Assembly: GCF_902635505.1 (NCBI RefSeq)
Contig: NC_045427.1
Coordinates: 135,889,960 to 135,953,959, forward strand
Source of the DNA: Sarcophilus harrisii
Lineage: Eukaryota > Chordata > Mammalia > Dasyuromorphia > Dasyuridae
DNA: 64,000 bases
Reading direction: 5' to 3'
This document shows, in pieces, positions 33,926-46,440 of this stretch. The notes below the pieces were generated by a model. That model made no database searches, was not told the origin of the DNA, and saw nothing but the letters and a program-made list of their open reading frames with translations. Position 1 is the stretch's first letter. The number at the start of each line of letters is the position of its first letter. The position numbers and the translations under genes were made by a program.

Positions 33926-35190
33926 TACTACTGCTAATTGTATTTCCCTCCATTTATTCTCTCCTCTCACCTTATCCCTCCTCAATTGTGTTTTGATACT
34001 GACCACTCCCTTTCCCAATATGCCTTCTCTTTAATCACCCCTCCCCACCCCCTTCTTGTATCTTATTCCCCTCCTATTTTCCTGCAGTATAATATAGATT
34101 TCTATACTCATATTGAGTATATATGTTATTTCTTCTTTCAGCCAATTCTGATCCTACTTCCCTTCTACTGTAAAAGCTTTTCCTTGCCTCTTCATTTATG
34201 GCAGATAATCTGCACCATTCACTTCTTCCTTTTCCTTTCTCCCAGTACATTCCTTTCTCATCCCTCAATTTCATTTTTTTAAAAGATATTATCCCTTTCA
34301 ACTCACACTTGTGCCCTCTGTCTATATGTACATTCCTTCTAACTGCCATAATAATGAGAAAATTCTAATGAGGTACAAGTTTTATCCTCCCTTGTAAACA
34401 GATAAACCTTACTAAGTCCTGTATGACATCACTTTCCTGATTACCTCTTTCTAAAAGAAGCTTCTAAATCTTGTGTTATCTTAACTGTGGCTCCACTATA
34501 TTTGAATTGTTTCTTTCTGGATGCTTGCAATATTTTCTCCTTGACCTGGGAGTTCTGGAATTTGGCTATAATATTCATGAGAGTTTTCATTTTGGGATCT
34601 CTTTCAGGAGGTAATGGGTGGATTCTTTCAATTTCTATTTTACCAAAAAAAATAGAATATCTGATTCTAGACTATCAGGACAATTTTCCTTGATAAAAGA
34701 TGATGTCCAGACTTTTTTTTTTTTTGATCATGACTTTCAGATAGACCATAAATCTATCTTGGATCTATTTTCCAGGTCAGTTGTTTTTCCAATGAGATAT
34801 TTCACTTTTTTCCACCTATTTTTTTTTTTTTTTTTTGGTTTTGCTTTATTGTATCTTGATTTATCATAGCCATTAGCTTCCATTTGCTTATTTCTATTTT
34901 TAAAGTTTTTTCCCTCACAGAGATTTTGTACCTCCTTTCCCAAGTGGTCAATTGTGCTTTTTAAGGCATTTTCTATTAGCTTTTTTGTATTTCCTTTTGT
35001 ACCACTTAATTCTTTTCCTAATTTTTCCTCTATGATTTTCAAAATCCCTTTTGAGCTCTTTCATGGCTTGAGCCTGCTTCTTATTTTTCTTTGGATGTAG
35101 GAGCTTTGACTTTATTACCTTCTTCTGAGTGTGTGTTTTGTTCTTATCACCAAAATAACTTTAATAGAAACTTTGTCTATTTTCTGCTCA
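33926..35190 (-). mobile_element. L1 5' half: ORF1 and inter-ORF region (minus)
   Basis: The minus frame at 34737-35042 (KLIENALKSTIDHLGKEVQN, then EANGYDKSRYNKAKPKKKKK) is the coiled-coil part of marsupial L1 ORF1. The sequence continues across the younger L1 insertion into 36560-36930. Confidence 0.75.
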
Positions 35191-35512
35191 TTTGACCATT
35201 TTTCAATTGGAGAATGGCTTGATTTTTTATAAATTAGAGTTAATTCTCTATATATTTTGGAAATGAGGCCTTTATGACCAAAGCAGAACTAGAGATCATT
35301 ACTGATCACAAAATAGAAAATTTCGATTATACCAAACTGAAAAGTTTTTGTACAAACAAAACCAATGCAGACAAGATTAGAAGGGAAGCAATAAACTGGG
35401 AAAATATTTTTACAGTCAAGGGTTCTGATAAAGGCCTCATTTCCAAAATATATAGAGAATTAACTCTAATTTATAAAAAATCAAGCCATTCTCCAATTGA
35501 AAAATGGTCAAA
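35191..35512. repeat. Perfect 85-bp inverted repeat, 152-bp spacer
   Basis: Left arm 35191-35275, right arm 35428-35512, identical when one is reversed and complemented. It would form a long hairpin and marks an abnormal L1 integration. Confidence 0.95.
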
Positions 35513-36555
35513 GGATATGAACAGACAATTCTCAGATGAAGAAATTGAAACTATTTCTAGTCATATGAAAAGATTCTCCAAGTCATTATTAATCAGAGAA
35601 ATGCAAATTAAGACAACTCTAAGATACCACTACACACCTGTCAGATTGGCTAAGATGACAGGAAAAAATAATGATGATTGTTGGAGGGGATGCGGGAAAA
35701 CTGGGACATTGATGCATTGTTGGTGGAGTTGTGAACGAATCCAACCATTTTGGAGAGTAGTTTGGAACTATGCTCAAAAAGTTATCAAACTGTGCATACC
35801 CTTTGATCCAGCAGTGTTACTACTGGGATTATATCCCAAAGAGATTATAAAGAAGGGAAAGGGACCTGTATGTGCACGAATGTTTGTGGCAGCCCTTTTT
35901 GTAGTGGCTAGAAACTGGAAACTGAATGGATGTCCATCAGTTGGAGAATGGCTGAATAAATTGTGGTATATGAAAATTATGGAATATTACTGTTCTGTAA
36001 GAAATGACCAACAGGATGATTTCAGAAAGGCCTGGAGAGACTTACACGAACTGATGCTGAGTGAAATGAGCAGGACCAGGAGATCATTATATACTTCAAC
36101 AACAATACTAGATGATGACCAGTTCTGATGGATCAGGCCCTCCTCAGCAACGAGATCAACCAAATCATTTCTAATGGAGCAGTAATGAACTGAACTAGCT
36201 ATGCCCAGAAAAATAACTCTGGGAGATGACTAAAAACCATTACATTAAATTCCCAATCCCTATATTTATGCACACCTGCATTTTTGATTTCCTTCACAAG
36301 CTAATTGTACAATAATTCAGAGTCTGATTCTTTTTGTACAGCAAAATAATGTTTTGGTAATGTATACTTATTGTGTATCTAAGTTATATTTTAATATATT
36401 TAACATCTACTGGTCATCCTGCCATTTAGGGGAGGGGGTGGGGGGGGGGTAAGAGGTGAAAAATTGGAACAAGAGGTTTGGCAGTTGTTAATGCTGTAAA
36501 GTTACCCATGTATATATCCTGTAAATAAAAGGCTATTAAATAAAAAAAAAAAAAA
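35191..36555 (+). mobile_element. Young L1, 5'-truncated, with 5' inverted segment
   Basis: Sense part 35276-36555: an open frame at 35274-36128 (ENFDYTKLKSFCTNKTNADK to SLYTSTTILDDDQF) gives the intact ORF2 C-terminus, followed by 3' UTR, AATAAAAGGC and an A-tail. Upstream, 35191-35275 is an exact inverted copy of 35428-35512. The start ATG of the frame is made by this junction and is not the true ORF2 start. The best preserved L1 in the window, hence the youngest. Confidence 0.95.
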
Positions 36556-36559
36556 TAGG

Positions 36560-36930
36560 GTTCTGTTTCCAGGGTAGAGGATGCACTGTCCCAAGCTTCA
36601 GGGATTTGGGGGCTGCACTGGGACTACGTGCTGTTCTCCCACACTGTTGCCACAGACCCTCTTTGCTGACCTTCCAAGTCCTCCCTGGTGTCTCTGGGTA
36701 AAGAGGTCCAGAAGCCTCCAGCTCTGTTGCTGGTGCAGAGGTCAGCTGGGGCTGGGGCTGGGACTGCGCTGGTTTCCCACTCTGGTGTTACAGACTTTGA
36801 CCGAAGTTGCCTCAGCTAGAAAATATGCTACTCCATCTTTTGGGGTGTTCTGATGCTCTAAAGTTTTTTTTTTTTTAATCATTATTTAAAGGAATTTGGA
36901 ATAGTTTGGGGGAAAAGATTGGAGGAGTTC
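36560..36930 (-). mobile_element. L1 5' UTR part (minus), continuation
   Basis: Antisense of the L1 5' region (AGGATGCACTGTCCCAAGC, then blocks around GACCTTCCAAG). It matches in kind the end of the L1 5' half at 49.0-49.6 kb. Confidence 0.6.
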
Positions 36931-36949
36931 CTGCCTTTACTCTGCCTTC

Positions 36950-37080
36950 TTGAGCCCTTTCATTTTAAAGATGGGTAAATTGAGGACAAGGGAAGAGAGA
37001 TGACTTGCCCAGGATCTCATAGGATTGTGTAGCAGAACTAAAATTCAAAATTCCCCTGCCACCTTTCTTCCTTTCACCAT
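36950..37080 (-). mobile_element. MIR-type SINE remnant
   Basis: The plus strand shows AAGATGGGTAAATTGAGGAC and GATGACTTGCCCAGGATC, an antisense MIR core. Confidence 0.6.
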
Positions 37081-37096
37081 TTTTTTAAGCTGGTAC

Positions 37097-37633
37097 TGTT
37101 GTGCCACAGTTTCCTTAATTGTCCTGACTCAGTTTCCTTAATTGTCCTGATTCAATTTCCCTGAATTGTCCTGCCTCAGTTCCTTGAATTGTTCTGCCTC
37201 AACCCTCCCTGGTGGGAACCACCCCTTTCTGCTCATTAGAACTGAGAACTGAGAGCTGTGAAGATCCGACATACCAGAAGATGAGGCTCCAGATTCCTAT
37301 CTCAGATACCTAATTGGCATTGACTATATCTCTAAGTCCCAGACTTCCTGGCTCTAGTTGTACACCTCCTAAGTCCTCCCAGTTTGTAAGAATCTGTGGT
37401 CCTACCCCCACCCTGTCAGAGCCAGGCTGATGGTCCCTGCCAGGAGATTCTCTCACGGGAGTTTGGACCCCACCCCCTGCCTTTGTCTACTCCAGCTGAG
37501 AATTCACAGTGGCTGCCAGATGCTTTGGACATCAGCCCCTGGGGCAGGATGCCCCCAGCACAATCTCTCCCTCTCAAATAAAATATTAAAAGCTCTCTAA
37601 TCTCTATCTTGCCTCGGTGTCTCCGGCATTACA
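37097..37633 (+). mobile_element. Solo LTR with target duplication GTAC
   Basis: 537 bases from TGTTGTGCC to GGCATTACA. A 4-bp duplication GTAC is at 37093-37096 and 37634-37637. The polyadenylation signal AATAAAATATTAAA is near 37577. Four 23-24-bp tandem repeats lie at its 5' end. A different family from those at 24-30 kb. Confidence 0.9.
37107..37199 (+). repeat. Four 23/24-bp tandem repeats in LTR U3
   Basis: Units at 37107-37129, 37130-37152, 37153-37176 and 37177-37199, based on CAGTTTCCTTAATTGTCCTG. The copies degrade from left to right. Confidence 0.92.
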
Positions 37634-37637
37634 GTAC

Positions 37638-40075
37638 CTTCTTCATACCTTCCTTTTCTCTCTTTAGACCCTCCCAAAGAAAATAAACACAGGGCAGGTC
37701 AGTGCCCGTGACCTGACTTTTCACAGGAAATAATCCTCTGTCTTGAAAGCTGTGTCTGAACAAGGCCTTTTGCCTTCCATTTTTGTAGGAATGGAAGGTG
37801 CTGCTGGGCCATGCTGGGAGGAGAGAGCAGTGGTCCTTGACTTGGGGGAGGTTCTGAGGACCCTCCCCCCGTCTTGCTCTGGTGGGTGCCCTTGCCAGGC
37901 ATTCTTTGGGGAGGTTATAGAGGAAAACCTCTACGCTTCTGACGGCCCCGAGTGACCTTGGGGAAGTGGGGGGAAGCATACACACACTAATAATCATGGG
38001 TGTTACTTCAGCTGTGAGGTCATCTCTCACATCTGGCCTTTTAATCTCACCTTTTAGGCCCTTGTCTGTAAAATCAAGATTGGTCTAGGTGGTTCCTGTC
38101 CTGGGTACAGTGCTGAGAGACGGTCTCCATGAGGCTGAGAGGGAAGGGGGAAGGAGGAGACAAAGGGGTGGGGTGGGGGGGCCGAGATCTGCTGCAGGTG
38201 CTTTCCTTTTGCATCACGGCTTCTTGGCAGCACCCCCTCTCCTCCCCTAAGAAGGCATTGCCGACTTGTGTTTCCTAGGGTTCCGACATCCTTGTCTCCT
38301 TGTGGCTTGTCTTGGATCGGCTCCATCCTAGCCCAAGTTGCCTGGTGCATGGTGGCCCTCTGAGCCCTGCTAAATGACACAGCAAGTAGGAAGGGGGCAC
38401 GTGGGAGGCAGAGGGGAAGGCCTTTAATAGGGGCTTCTGCTGGGCCTTTGCCTTAATCTAGGCTGAATGTTATGGGGACTCCCAGGTCACAGAGGAAACA
38501 ATTCCAACAGCAATGTTGGCTCACCCCAGGAACACCAGCAACCAGAGGAACTCCCCTGTCTCTCCAGCTATGTCCCAGTCCCATTCCCTATCTCATTACA
38601 AAGGAGCAGCCCCGTGGCAGCATGAGGGAACACTACTGTGCTCAGGGAAGACCACTCTATCCTCATTGGGCCCAAATAAATTATACATGATAGCCAGGAG
38701 GTAAGGTATGAAGCTGAGGATCCAAAAGACTGAGACGCTTCTTTGACTATGTTGAATTCAGACTGCAGGATTAAATTGGTTTTACCTCCCAAAGGGTTGC
38801 ACAAAGTTCCTATATCTCTGAAATGTGGAAGTTCCCTATAAATCAGGGGTTTGAGTCTGCATTTCCCCCTTGCCTTTTGAATGGCCCCTTCCTGCCCTTT
38901 GGATCATTTAGCAGGGCGAGTTCCCATTTGAGATTGTCTGGCAGGACAGAGCATGATTTCCATGCAAATGATCCCCTCTTCAAAATTTCCCATTTTCAAA
39001 ACCCTGCTCTCAATCACATGCTCCTACTGATGTTGGAATTAATAGAAGTTTTAAAATAGAAGACAAAGCCTTTTACTCCAAAAATCAGATAAAATTCAAA
39101 GACTCCAGGGAAAGGGGACTTAATACTTCTAAAATCATACTAAAGTGTAAGAATTGAGATGAAATCCTTTCTAGTGGTTCAAATGCTAGGGGAGAAGAAG
39201 GGACTGGGTGGGCAATAGTCTGTTGCTAATCACCCTGACCCCATTTACTCCTCGGATTTGGCCTTATAAGAACAACACACAACTTAGGTCTGCAATTTTG
39301 ACAGAGTAAGTAAAGTGGGAAAGGAAGGCCTGAAGAATTTGAGGGAGGGGAGGAAGTGAAACCAATGGAGATGTGACTTGCACTTGCCCAGATAGACAGC
39401 TGCAGAGTGACCAGGGACTGCTGCTTTTCTGAATTACAAGCTTTAGTGGGAAGGAGCCTGGGAAATGAAGATGGATCACTTGAAAGGTCCCAGAAACCCT
39501 TGTGCAGTTAGATTTTAGCTCTCTAATCTGGATGGAAATTACAATAATTAGGTGCATATTTTAGGAAGAAGTGAGAGTAAGATGGCATGGGAGGGACTAA
39601 TTCTTACAATTGAAAGAGTGTGAAAGATACCCCTGTCTTCTTCCGGCTTTAGACAGAGGTCTGGTTAGGAAGCATGTCCTTGGGGAGAAGATTAATCCTT
39701 GTTTTTCTTGGGGGCACCATTTCCTTAACCCCCACATGAAAGATGGCTATTGTTATTTGACCTTCATTCTTCAAGACAGCAATAATATCAGGGAGGTGAC
39801 ATGGAAATGAAGTGGATTTTCATTCTCTCTCCTTGGAAACCCGTGGGTCCAGTGGCCAGATTTAGATCAGGACAACTGGAGATGCAATGGGAAACTTCAG
39901 CAGAAACTCAAAAAAGTGGAGGCATTTACCTAAAACTCCTTGGGTGTGGCCCGAAGTGAGAGATGCCATAGCTGTGGGTTCTTCAAGATCCAGCTCAAGT
40001 CTCATTCTTCCTTAAAATCTTTTCTGACTTTGCTGATTGACAGCTCAGGCAGCCTGACTGCTGGAAAGGTCTTCT
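37638..40075. other. Mostly unassigned, relatively GC-rich intergenic DNA
   Basis: No gene or exon recognised. The octamer ATGCAAAT occurs near 38961. A weak sense L2 fragment (GATCCAGCTCAAGTCTCAT) lies near 39985-40050. R3HCC1, the next gene in human, was looked for by remembered protein blocks and not found. Confidence 0.5.
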
Positions 40076-40091
40076 TTAGGGACTATTTTTA

Positions 40092-40791
40092 AAAAAAGCT
40101 TTTTCTTTTCTTTCTTTCTTTCTTTTTTTAAATTAAAGCTTTTTAATTTTCAAAAGATATGGAGGATAATTTTTCAACATTAACCCTTGCAAAACCCTGT
40201 GCTCCAATCCCTCCCCCCATTCTCCCCACCCCCACCCCTAGATAGCAAGTAATCTAACATACATTGAATATGGTAAAAATACATGTTAAGTCTAATATAT
40301 GCATACATATTTATACAATTATCTTGCTGCACAAGAAAAAACAAATGAAACCAGAAAAAATGAAAAAGAAGAAAATGCAAGCAAACAATAACAAAAAGAG
40401 TGAGAATGTTATATTGTGATCCACAGTCAATTCCCACAGGTCTTAATTTGAGTGTAGACGTCTCTCTTCATCACTGAACAAATGGAACTGGTTTGAATCA
40501 TCTCATTGTTGAAGAGGGCCACGTCCATCAGAACTGATCGTTGTATAGTCTTCTTGTTGCTGTGTATAATGTTCTCCTGGTCCTGCTTATTTCACTCAGC
40601 ATAAGTTCATGTAAGTCTCTCCAGGCCTCTCTGTATTCATCCTGTTGGTCATTTCTTACAGAACAATAATATTCCATAATATTCATATACCACCATGTAT
40701 TCAGCCATTCTCCAACTGATGGACATCCATTCAGTTTCCAGTTTCTAGCCAATACAAAAAGGGCTGCCACAAACATTTTTGAACGTTTCCC
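40092..40791 (-). mobile_element. L1 3' end with 16-bp target duplication (minus)
   Basis: A TTTC-rich tail (40098-40130), 3' UTR and ORF2 C-terminus (minus frame 40528-40776, ARNWKLNGCPSVGEWLNTWW). The duplication TTAGGGACTATTTTTA is at 40076-40091 and 40792-40807. The frame ends naturally at NDQF. Confidence 0.95.
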
Positions 40792-40807
40792 TTAGGGACT
40801 ATTTTTA

Positions 40808-42189
40808 GAGAAGAAAGATGTTTTGTCATGGGAAAAGTTTTTATTTAAATGAAACCATGTAAATGGTAGTGGGACCATAGAAAAAATAGTCACTGTATTC
40901 TACTGTTGGCAGAAATGGAAATCAGTATAGCAGTTTGGGAAAGCAATATGGCAATAGATATACCAAGAGCTTATACCTTTCAACACAGTGGTTCCCCTAA
41001 CTGGGACTCATTTATTTTTCCTCATTTATAAAAGGCAGTTAGTATATGGGGTAGGTGTGCACCTAGGGCTTTAGGAGCAACAACAGTCTATAGTTGGCTC
41101 CTTGCCTCCTTTTGACAACCTCCAAAATTACTTAAGGGAGGGAGTGTAGTGTACGAGCTGACCACCAAGTGACACTGCCTCAGACTACCAGCCAAAGGGT
41201 TTCTTCAGAGGGTATTTAATGTACATTCTCTGACTTTCCCAAAGGCTTCAGTATATATCTCCATGTTCTACAGATAATATTCAACCTACCCTCACTTCCC
41301 TCCCCCATCTCCCATCCCCCTGAATTCCTGCTGCTCTTGCCAAGTGAGTGCTGGCCCTGGATTCAATAAAGATCTAAGACTATGCCATAAATTGTACTCC
41401 AGAACAAACCCTAGGCATAAAGCGCAACATGACTGTATTCCGTTACACAGATGAACTGCAATGTGGGAGATAGACAACGATAGTCTTTTGGAATAGTTCA
41501 TAGAAAACTTGACAAACCCCCACCTGGGACATGAGTGCGGTTATATTTCACCCATTACCCCAATTATAAAGTTGGCAATGGAAAGAAATGAGAAGGATTG
41601 TTAGAATGGGCTTGTTGACTTCTAAAGTGAAAATAACACATGTCCCGTTCATCTTGCAAATTTTTTTTTTCTGCGAAAAACCTTTAGCTATTAGCATTCT
41701 GGGAAATGTATTTCCTACCACTGTTTTCACCATGTAAATTTTATTTTTCCTTCAAGTAAATCATTTTCAGTCCCTACAAATTATATCAGATCCAAATGTA
41801 CAGATTGGAGGTGAACATTATGTAACATTCATCAAATTACATATATTCAAATTATCCTGGATAATTAAGTCCCATGCAGGTAACATATTCACAAAACATC
41901 ACACTTTACCTATACTCTAAGGTTTAAATGTCATCCTACCCCAAAGATAAGAGCCTTGACCTACACTAGCTGACCCCACCCATAACTCCTTATCACTGAC
42001 AAGGTAGTCCATGTCTTATGGTCACTCCAAGACTCTGTCTTCACACCTTTTGTAGGTAGATCAGTATCTTCAGGAAAACTAATCTGCAGTCCCAACCGTG
42101 AGTCTGTGAATGGCCTGAATACTCTCCATTTAGTAGCAGGTGAAGAAAAGTGAAGAAAGTTGAAAGGAGTAAATCAGTTTGGCAAGCTT
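40808..42189. other. Unassigned intergenic DNA
   Basis: A weak sense L1-like stretch may lie at 40890-40990 (CTACTGTTGGCAGAAATGG). Otherwise nothing recognised. Confidence 0.45.
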
Positions 42190-43200
42190 TTCAACAATGT
42201 TGTTATGAATTATTTCTTCTCATTTCACTCTACTTCAGTTCATACAACTCTTCCCAGATCTCTTTGAACCTATCCCTTCCATCACGTCTAGTGGCACAAT
42301 AATATTCTATTACAATCATATACTATAATTTATTCAATTGGCCCCCAGTTGGTGGGTATCCCCTTAACTCCCAGTGCTTTTTTATTACAAAAAGTGTGAC
42401 TATAAGTATTTTTCTAGAGGTTTTTTTTCTCTTTGTTTTCTTTTTCTCTTCATTGTATAGGTCTAGGAGAGGAATCACTGGGTCAAGGAATATGTACAGT
42501 TTAGTGACTTTTAGGGTACAGTTCCAAATTCTTTTCCAAAATGGCTGGACCAATTCACAGCTCTACAATGTATTAAGGTGCCCATTTTGCTGTGCCTACT
42601 TCCACATTTGTCATTATCTTTTCCATCTTTGACAATCTCATTGGCATGAGGTAGAATCTCAATGTTGATTTATTTATTATTTCTCTAGTTATTAGTGATA
42701 TACACCATTTTTTAATATGGGTGTTGAAAGCTTTGATTGTTTTCCTATGAGAACTGCCTGTCTATATCCTTTGACCATATATCAATTTGTGGAATGGCTT
42801 TTAATCTCATAAATTTGAATCAATTTTTTATAAACCTAGAAATGAAATCTTTTATCAGTGAAGTTTGTTAAAAATATTTTCCCCAGTAAAGTTTCCCTTC
42901 TGATTTTAGCTGCATTGGTTTCATTTGTGGAGGAAAATATCCATTTTATGTTATCAAAATTTCCCATTTTATCTAATGTGATCCTTTCTATCCCTTGTTT
43001 GGCTGTAAAATCCTTCCCTATCCATAGATCTGAAGGGGAATTTCTTTCTTGTTCTTCTAATTTACAGATAAGGTGACCTTTCACATCTTAGAGATATATT
43101 CATTTTGAGCTCATCTAGGTATAAGGTATGAACTAGTGGCCTAAACTTAATTTCTTTTAAAGTACTTTCTACTTTTCTAAGCACTTTTTATCAACTATTG
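42190..43200 (-). mobile_element. Old L1 ORF2 3' part (minus)
   Basis: The minus frame at 42323-42553 reads MVQPFWKRIWNCTLKVTKLY, an older version of the L1 C-terminal block. The upstream block reads IFSSTNETNAAKIRRETLLG (42836-43084). Strongly diverged. Confidence 0.82.
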
Positions 43201-43301
43201 AGTTTAAGGGAAACAAACATCTTTTATACTTTCAGGAACTCCTGCCGTGTCTATGCCCTAAAATTCAGCTTTCCACTGGATACTTCATGTATTTGTGAAA
43301 A

Positions 43302-43612
43302 AATGTGTCACAAACTTTTGAAGGGAGGGGTGTTTCACACCAACTGTTTTTACTATGTCACCTTAGTAAGCACTGCTTTCTAACAGCTAATTAAGTCTAG
43401 TTGACCAAATGATATCAGTTATTAATCAGGAGATGGGGTTTGTGAGGCTACAGCATTAGATACCACACTCCCTAAGAGACTGGCCTAAGAACCCAAAAGG
43501 GAGACCCAGTCCCACCATTGGGAGTGGGGGTTGTAGAGCAGCTCCAAAGTTCATGCTCCGTTAGCTTCTCTGTTTCTAATAAGTGTTTTTGCTTTCTTAG
43601 CTAAGCAGCACA
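43302..43612 (+). mobile_element. LTR-like relic
   Basis: Begins TGTGTCACAAAC and ends AGCAGCACACA, with a signal-like AATAAGTGTTTTTGC near 43578. No duplication or second copy found. Confidence 0.35.
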
Positions 43613-44564
43613 CATCCCCCCTTCCCCAACAGGACTCTCATACTTTCTCTGCCTTCTTCTTTTCCCTACTACATTCTGTTGGATCCCTGACTACTATGTC
43701 ATGAAAGCACACTAAACAAATCTTGGCCAATTTTGATGGAAAATATTAAAGTATATTTGGTAGGAAGCTTTTCCCTTTCAAAAATCGTGTTCATTCTATT
43801 TCTTATGCTGTAATGATTTGAAATTTTAGTGGCATCCTAACTTGACATCTGAAAGCTCAAAACAAAGCAAGCTTCAAATTCCCATGAGATGTAGATGGTG
43901 TAAAGAAATGTTACCATGATGAAGACAAGAGAGACATGGAGGGAAGGAGGAAGAGGAGCAGAAGATGGCAACAGATTCCAGGTCAAAGCTAGATGGAAGC
44001 AGAGCCTCAGTTGGAAGTGTGAGCAAGCAGATAGCTGATTTATGAAGAACATAGGAGGTTGCAGAGCAGTAGACACAGCCAGGATCTGACGCTGATGTGA
44101 CGGGGCTGCAGAAAATGGCAGTCCCAGGGGAGTAATGAACAGGAGTTATGAGAAACAAAAAACTCTGGGAAAAGTTGGAATAGATTATCAATTAATATGG
44201 ACTTATGCATCCTAGCTGTGCAAAAGGATACCCTAAACTGAGTGGGGAAGCTTGATTCTTGGAATATACTAGGGAAAAGAGAAATGAGAGGATCCTTATT
44301 TGAGGAACAGTTATTGAAATTTTTTATATTGTTTTACGTTCCTATTTCTATTTCATTTAAAGTTTTTACTGATATAATGATGGTGTTAAAACTTGTGGCC
44401 CAGATACAGGAAAGTTAAAAAAAAAATCATCATAGCCAAATTTGTAACCTGGAATAAGACAAAAACACATGTACCTCAAAACAAAACAAAACAAAATCAT
44501 TGTAAAAATATTAGTCAGACTTCTATTGGAAACTGGCTATGAAGAAACAATCAAAGGGTGGGAG
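43613..44564. other. Unassigned intergenic DNA
   Basis: Short open frames only (105 codons or fewer), without recognisable protein content. Confidence 0.45.
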
Positions 44565-45890
44565 AGGAGGGAATTCCTTATACTGATGGATTTACAGAAT
44601 TCTATCTAACTTTTAAAGAATACTAAAAACATAAATTATTCTAATAAATTGAGAAAGAAAGCACTCTATCAGACTTTTTTAAGGAGACAAATATGGTTCT
44701 AATTACCTAAACCAAAACATTAAGGTAAGCAAAGAATTGTAGAATAATATCATTAATGAATATTGTGTCAAAATTGTGTCAAACAAATTGCATTAATTTA
44801 TCTAAGATATCATTTATCATGACCAAATTGGATTTATACCAGAAATGCTTCAATATTAAAAAAAAAAACAATCAATGTAATCAATCATATTAAGAACAAA
44901 ACATCTAAAAACTACATCATTTTCTCAATGGATTCTTAGATATAGATATTTAGATAGATATAAATATGTCTATATTGATCTCTCTAAATGAATATACACA
45001 CACAGATCTCAGCATAGTTTTAAGTTTAAAACTAAACTAAATCTTTTGGAAAACTTTGTATAAAACCCCAAATCATTCCTTGATACATAAATGGTCAAAG
45101 GATATAAATAAACAGTCTCAAAAGGAGAAATGCAAACTATTAACAACCATATGAAAGCATGCTCCAAAACACTAGTAATAAAAGAAAAAGAAATGCTAGT
45201 CAAATAACCCTGAAGTTTCACTTTCTACTCAGAGAACTGGTGTTAAATACTTACCAGCACATCCCTGTTGTAGACTCAGAGATTCCACTATTAGATATGT
45301 ACCAAATGTGTACCCCTATATAGCAAAATATTTATTGCACTACTTTTTGTAGTAGCAAAGAACTGCAAACAATTAGATGTTCATTGATTGGGAAATGGCT
45401 AAAAAAAATTATGGAATATGAATATCCCATATTCTATTTTTTGCTTAAGAGATGATGATTACAGAGAAGCACAGAAAGACTTACATGAAGTGATGCAGAG
45501 CAGGGCCAAGAGAACAATATAAACATGACTACAACATTTTAAATGAAAAGAACCCCCTACACAATCAAATGTTAATATTGCACAATTACAGAGAAAAAGC
45601 CAGGTCCCAAAGAGGAGATATGAGAAGATACTTTTACCCCTACTCCTTTATAGAGTTGGGAAGTCCACAAATATGGATATTGTAAATATTTTCAGATTTT
45701 TTTTTAATACATTGATTGGTTTTCTGGATTTTTTCCTTTTTCTTTAAAAACATGTGTTATATTGGATGGCTCTTGAGATGGGGAAAGGAGGACAAAAAAA
45801 TGGAGGTGAACAAGGAGAATTTAGGCACTGTAGAAATAAAAGATATCAATAACATTTAATTTTTAAAAATCATGGTAGCCCAAATTCTAT
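44565..45890 (+). mobile_element. Old L1 (plus), internally deleted
   Basis: 44565-44940 corresponds to the ORF2 reverse-transcriptase part (sense of HDQIGFIPEM near 44820). From about 45060 it jumps to the ORF2 C-terminus (TGGTCAAAGGATATAAAT) and 3' UTR. The intervening ORF2 part is missing. Heavily decayed. Confidence 0.75.
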
Positions 45891-45911
45891 ACTTGTAGCC
45901 TTGAATTAAAA

Positions 45912-45921
45912 CATACATACA

Positions 45922-45962
<41 letters not shown>
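45912..45962. repeat. (CA)n microsatellite
   Basis: ACAT and ACAC units then a pure (CA) run of about 18 units. Confidence 0.95.
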
Positions 45963-45964
<2 letters not shown>

Positions 45965-46189
45965 CCCCAAATCAAACACCTCAAAACATAACAATGACTA
46001 AATTATTAGTGCAAGATTATTAGTTTAAACAATTTACCTTTTAGAATATTATGTGGCAGTTAGCAAACGAAACAGTAGGTCCCTGAAATGCTACAGCAGG
46101 TAGTCTCGATTCAATCTGTTAACATCCATAAATACTCTTGGGCAAAACTGAACAAAAACATCTGGATGACAGAGGATACTGCCCCATCT

Positions 46190-46440
46190 TGGACTTGAAT
46201 TCATATTCTATTCACATTCGCCTAAATTTGAATCCTATTTCCAGACACTTACCAGCTATAATTACCCTGAGAAAGTCACTTACATTCAGTTTGCCTCAGT
46301 TTCCTCATCTGTGAAATGCAACTAATAACAGCATCTATCTTCAAAGGTTGTTATGAGGATAGAATGAGATATTTGAAAAGTACTTTGCAAACTACCAAGT
46401 ACTATGTAAATGCTACCTATTATTATTATTGTTGTTGTTA
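46190..46440 (+). mobile_element. MIR-type SINE
   Basis: Sense copy with CAGTTTGCCTCAGTTTCCTC, then GGTTGTTATGAGGATAGAAT and GTACTATGTAAATGCTACC, ending in (TTA)n/(GTT)n. The tRNA-like head is degraded. Confidence 0.82.

Noticed and set aside
35274-36128. A 284-codon open frame that looks like a gene
   Set aside because: It is the L1 ORF2 C-terminus, and its ATG is created by the inversion junction. The same protein block recurs in several truncated L1 copies in the window.
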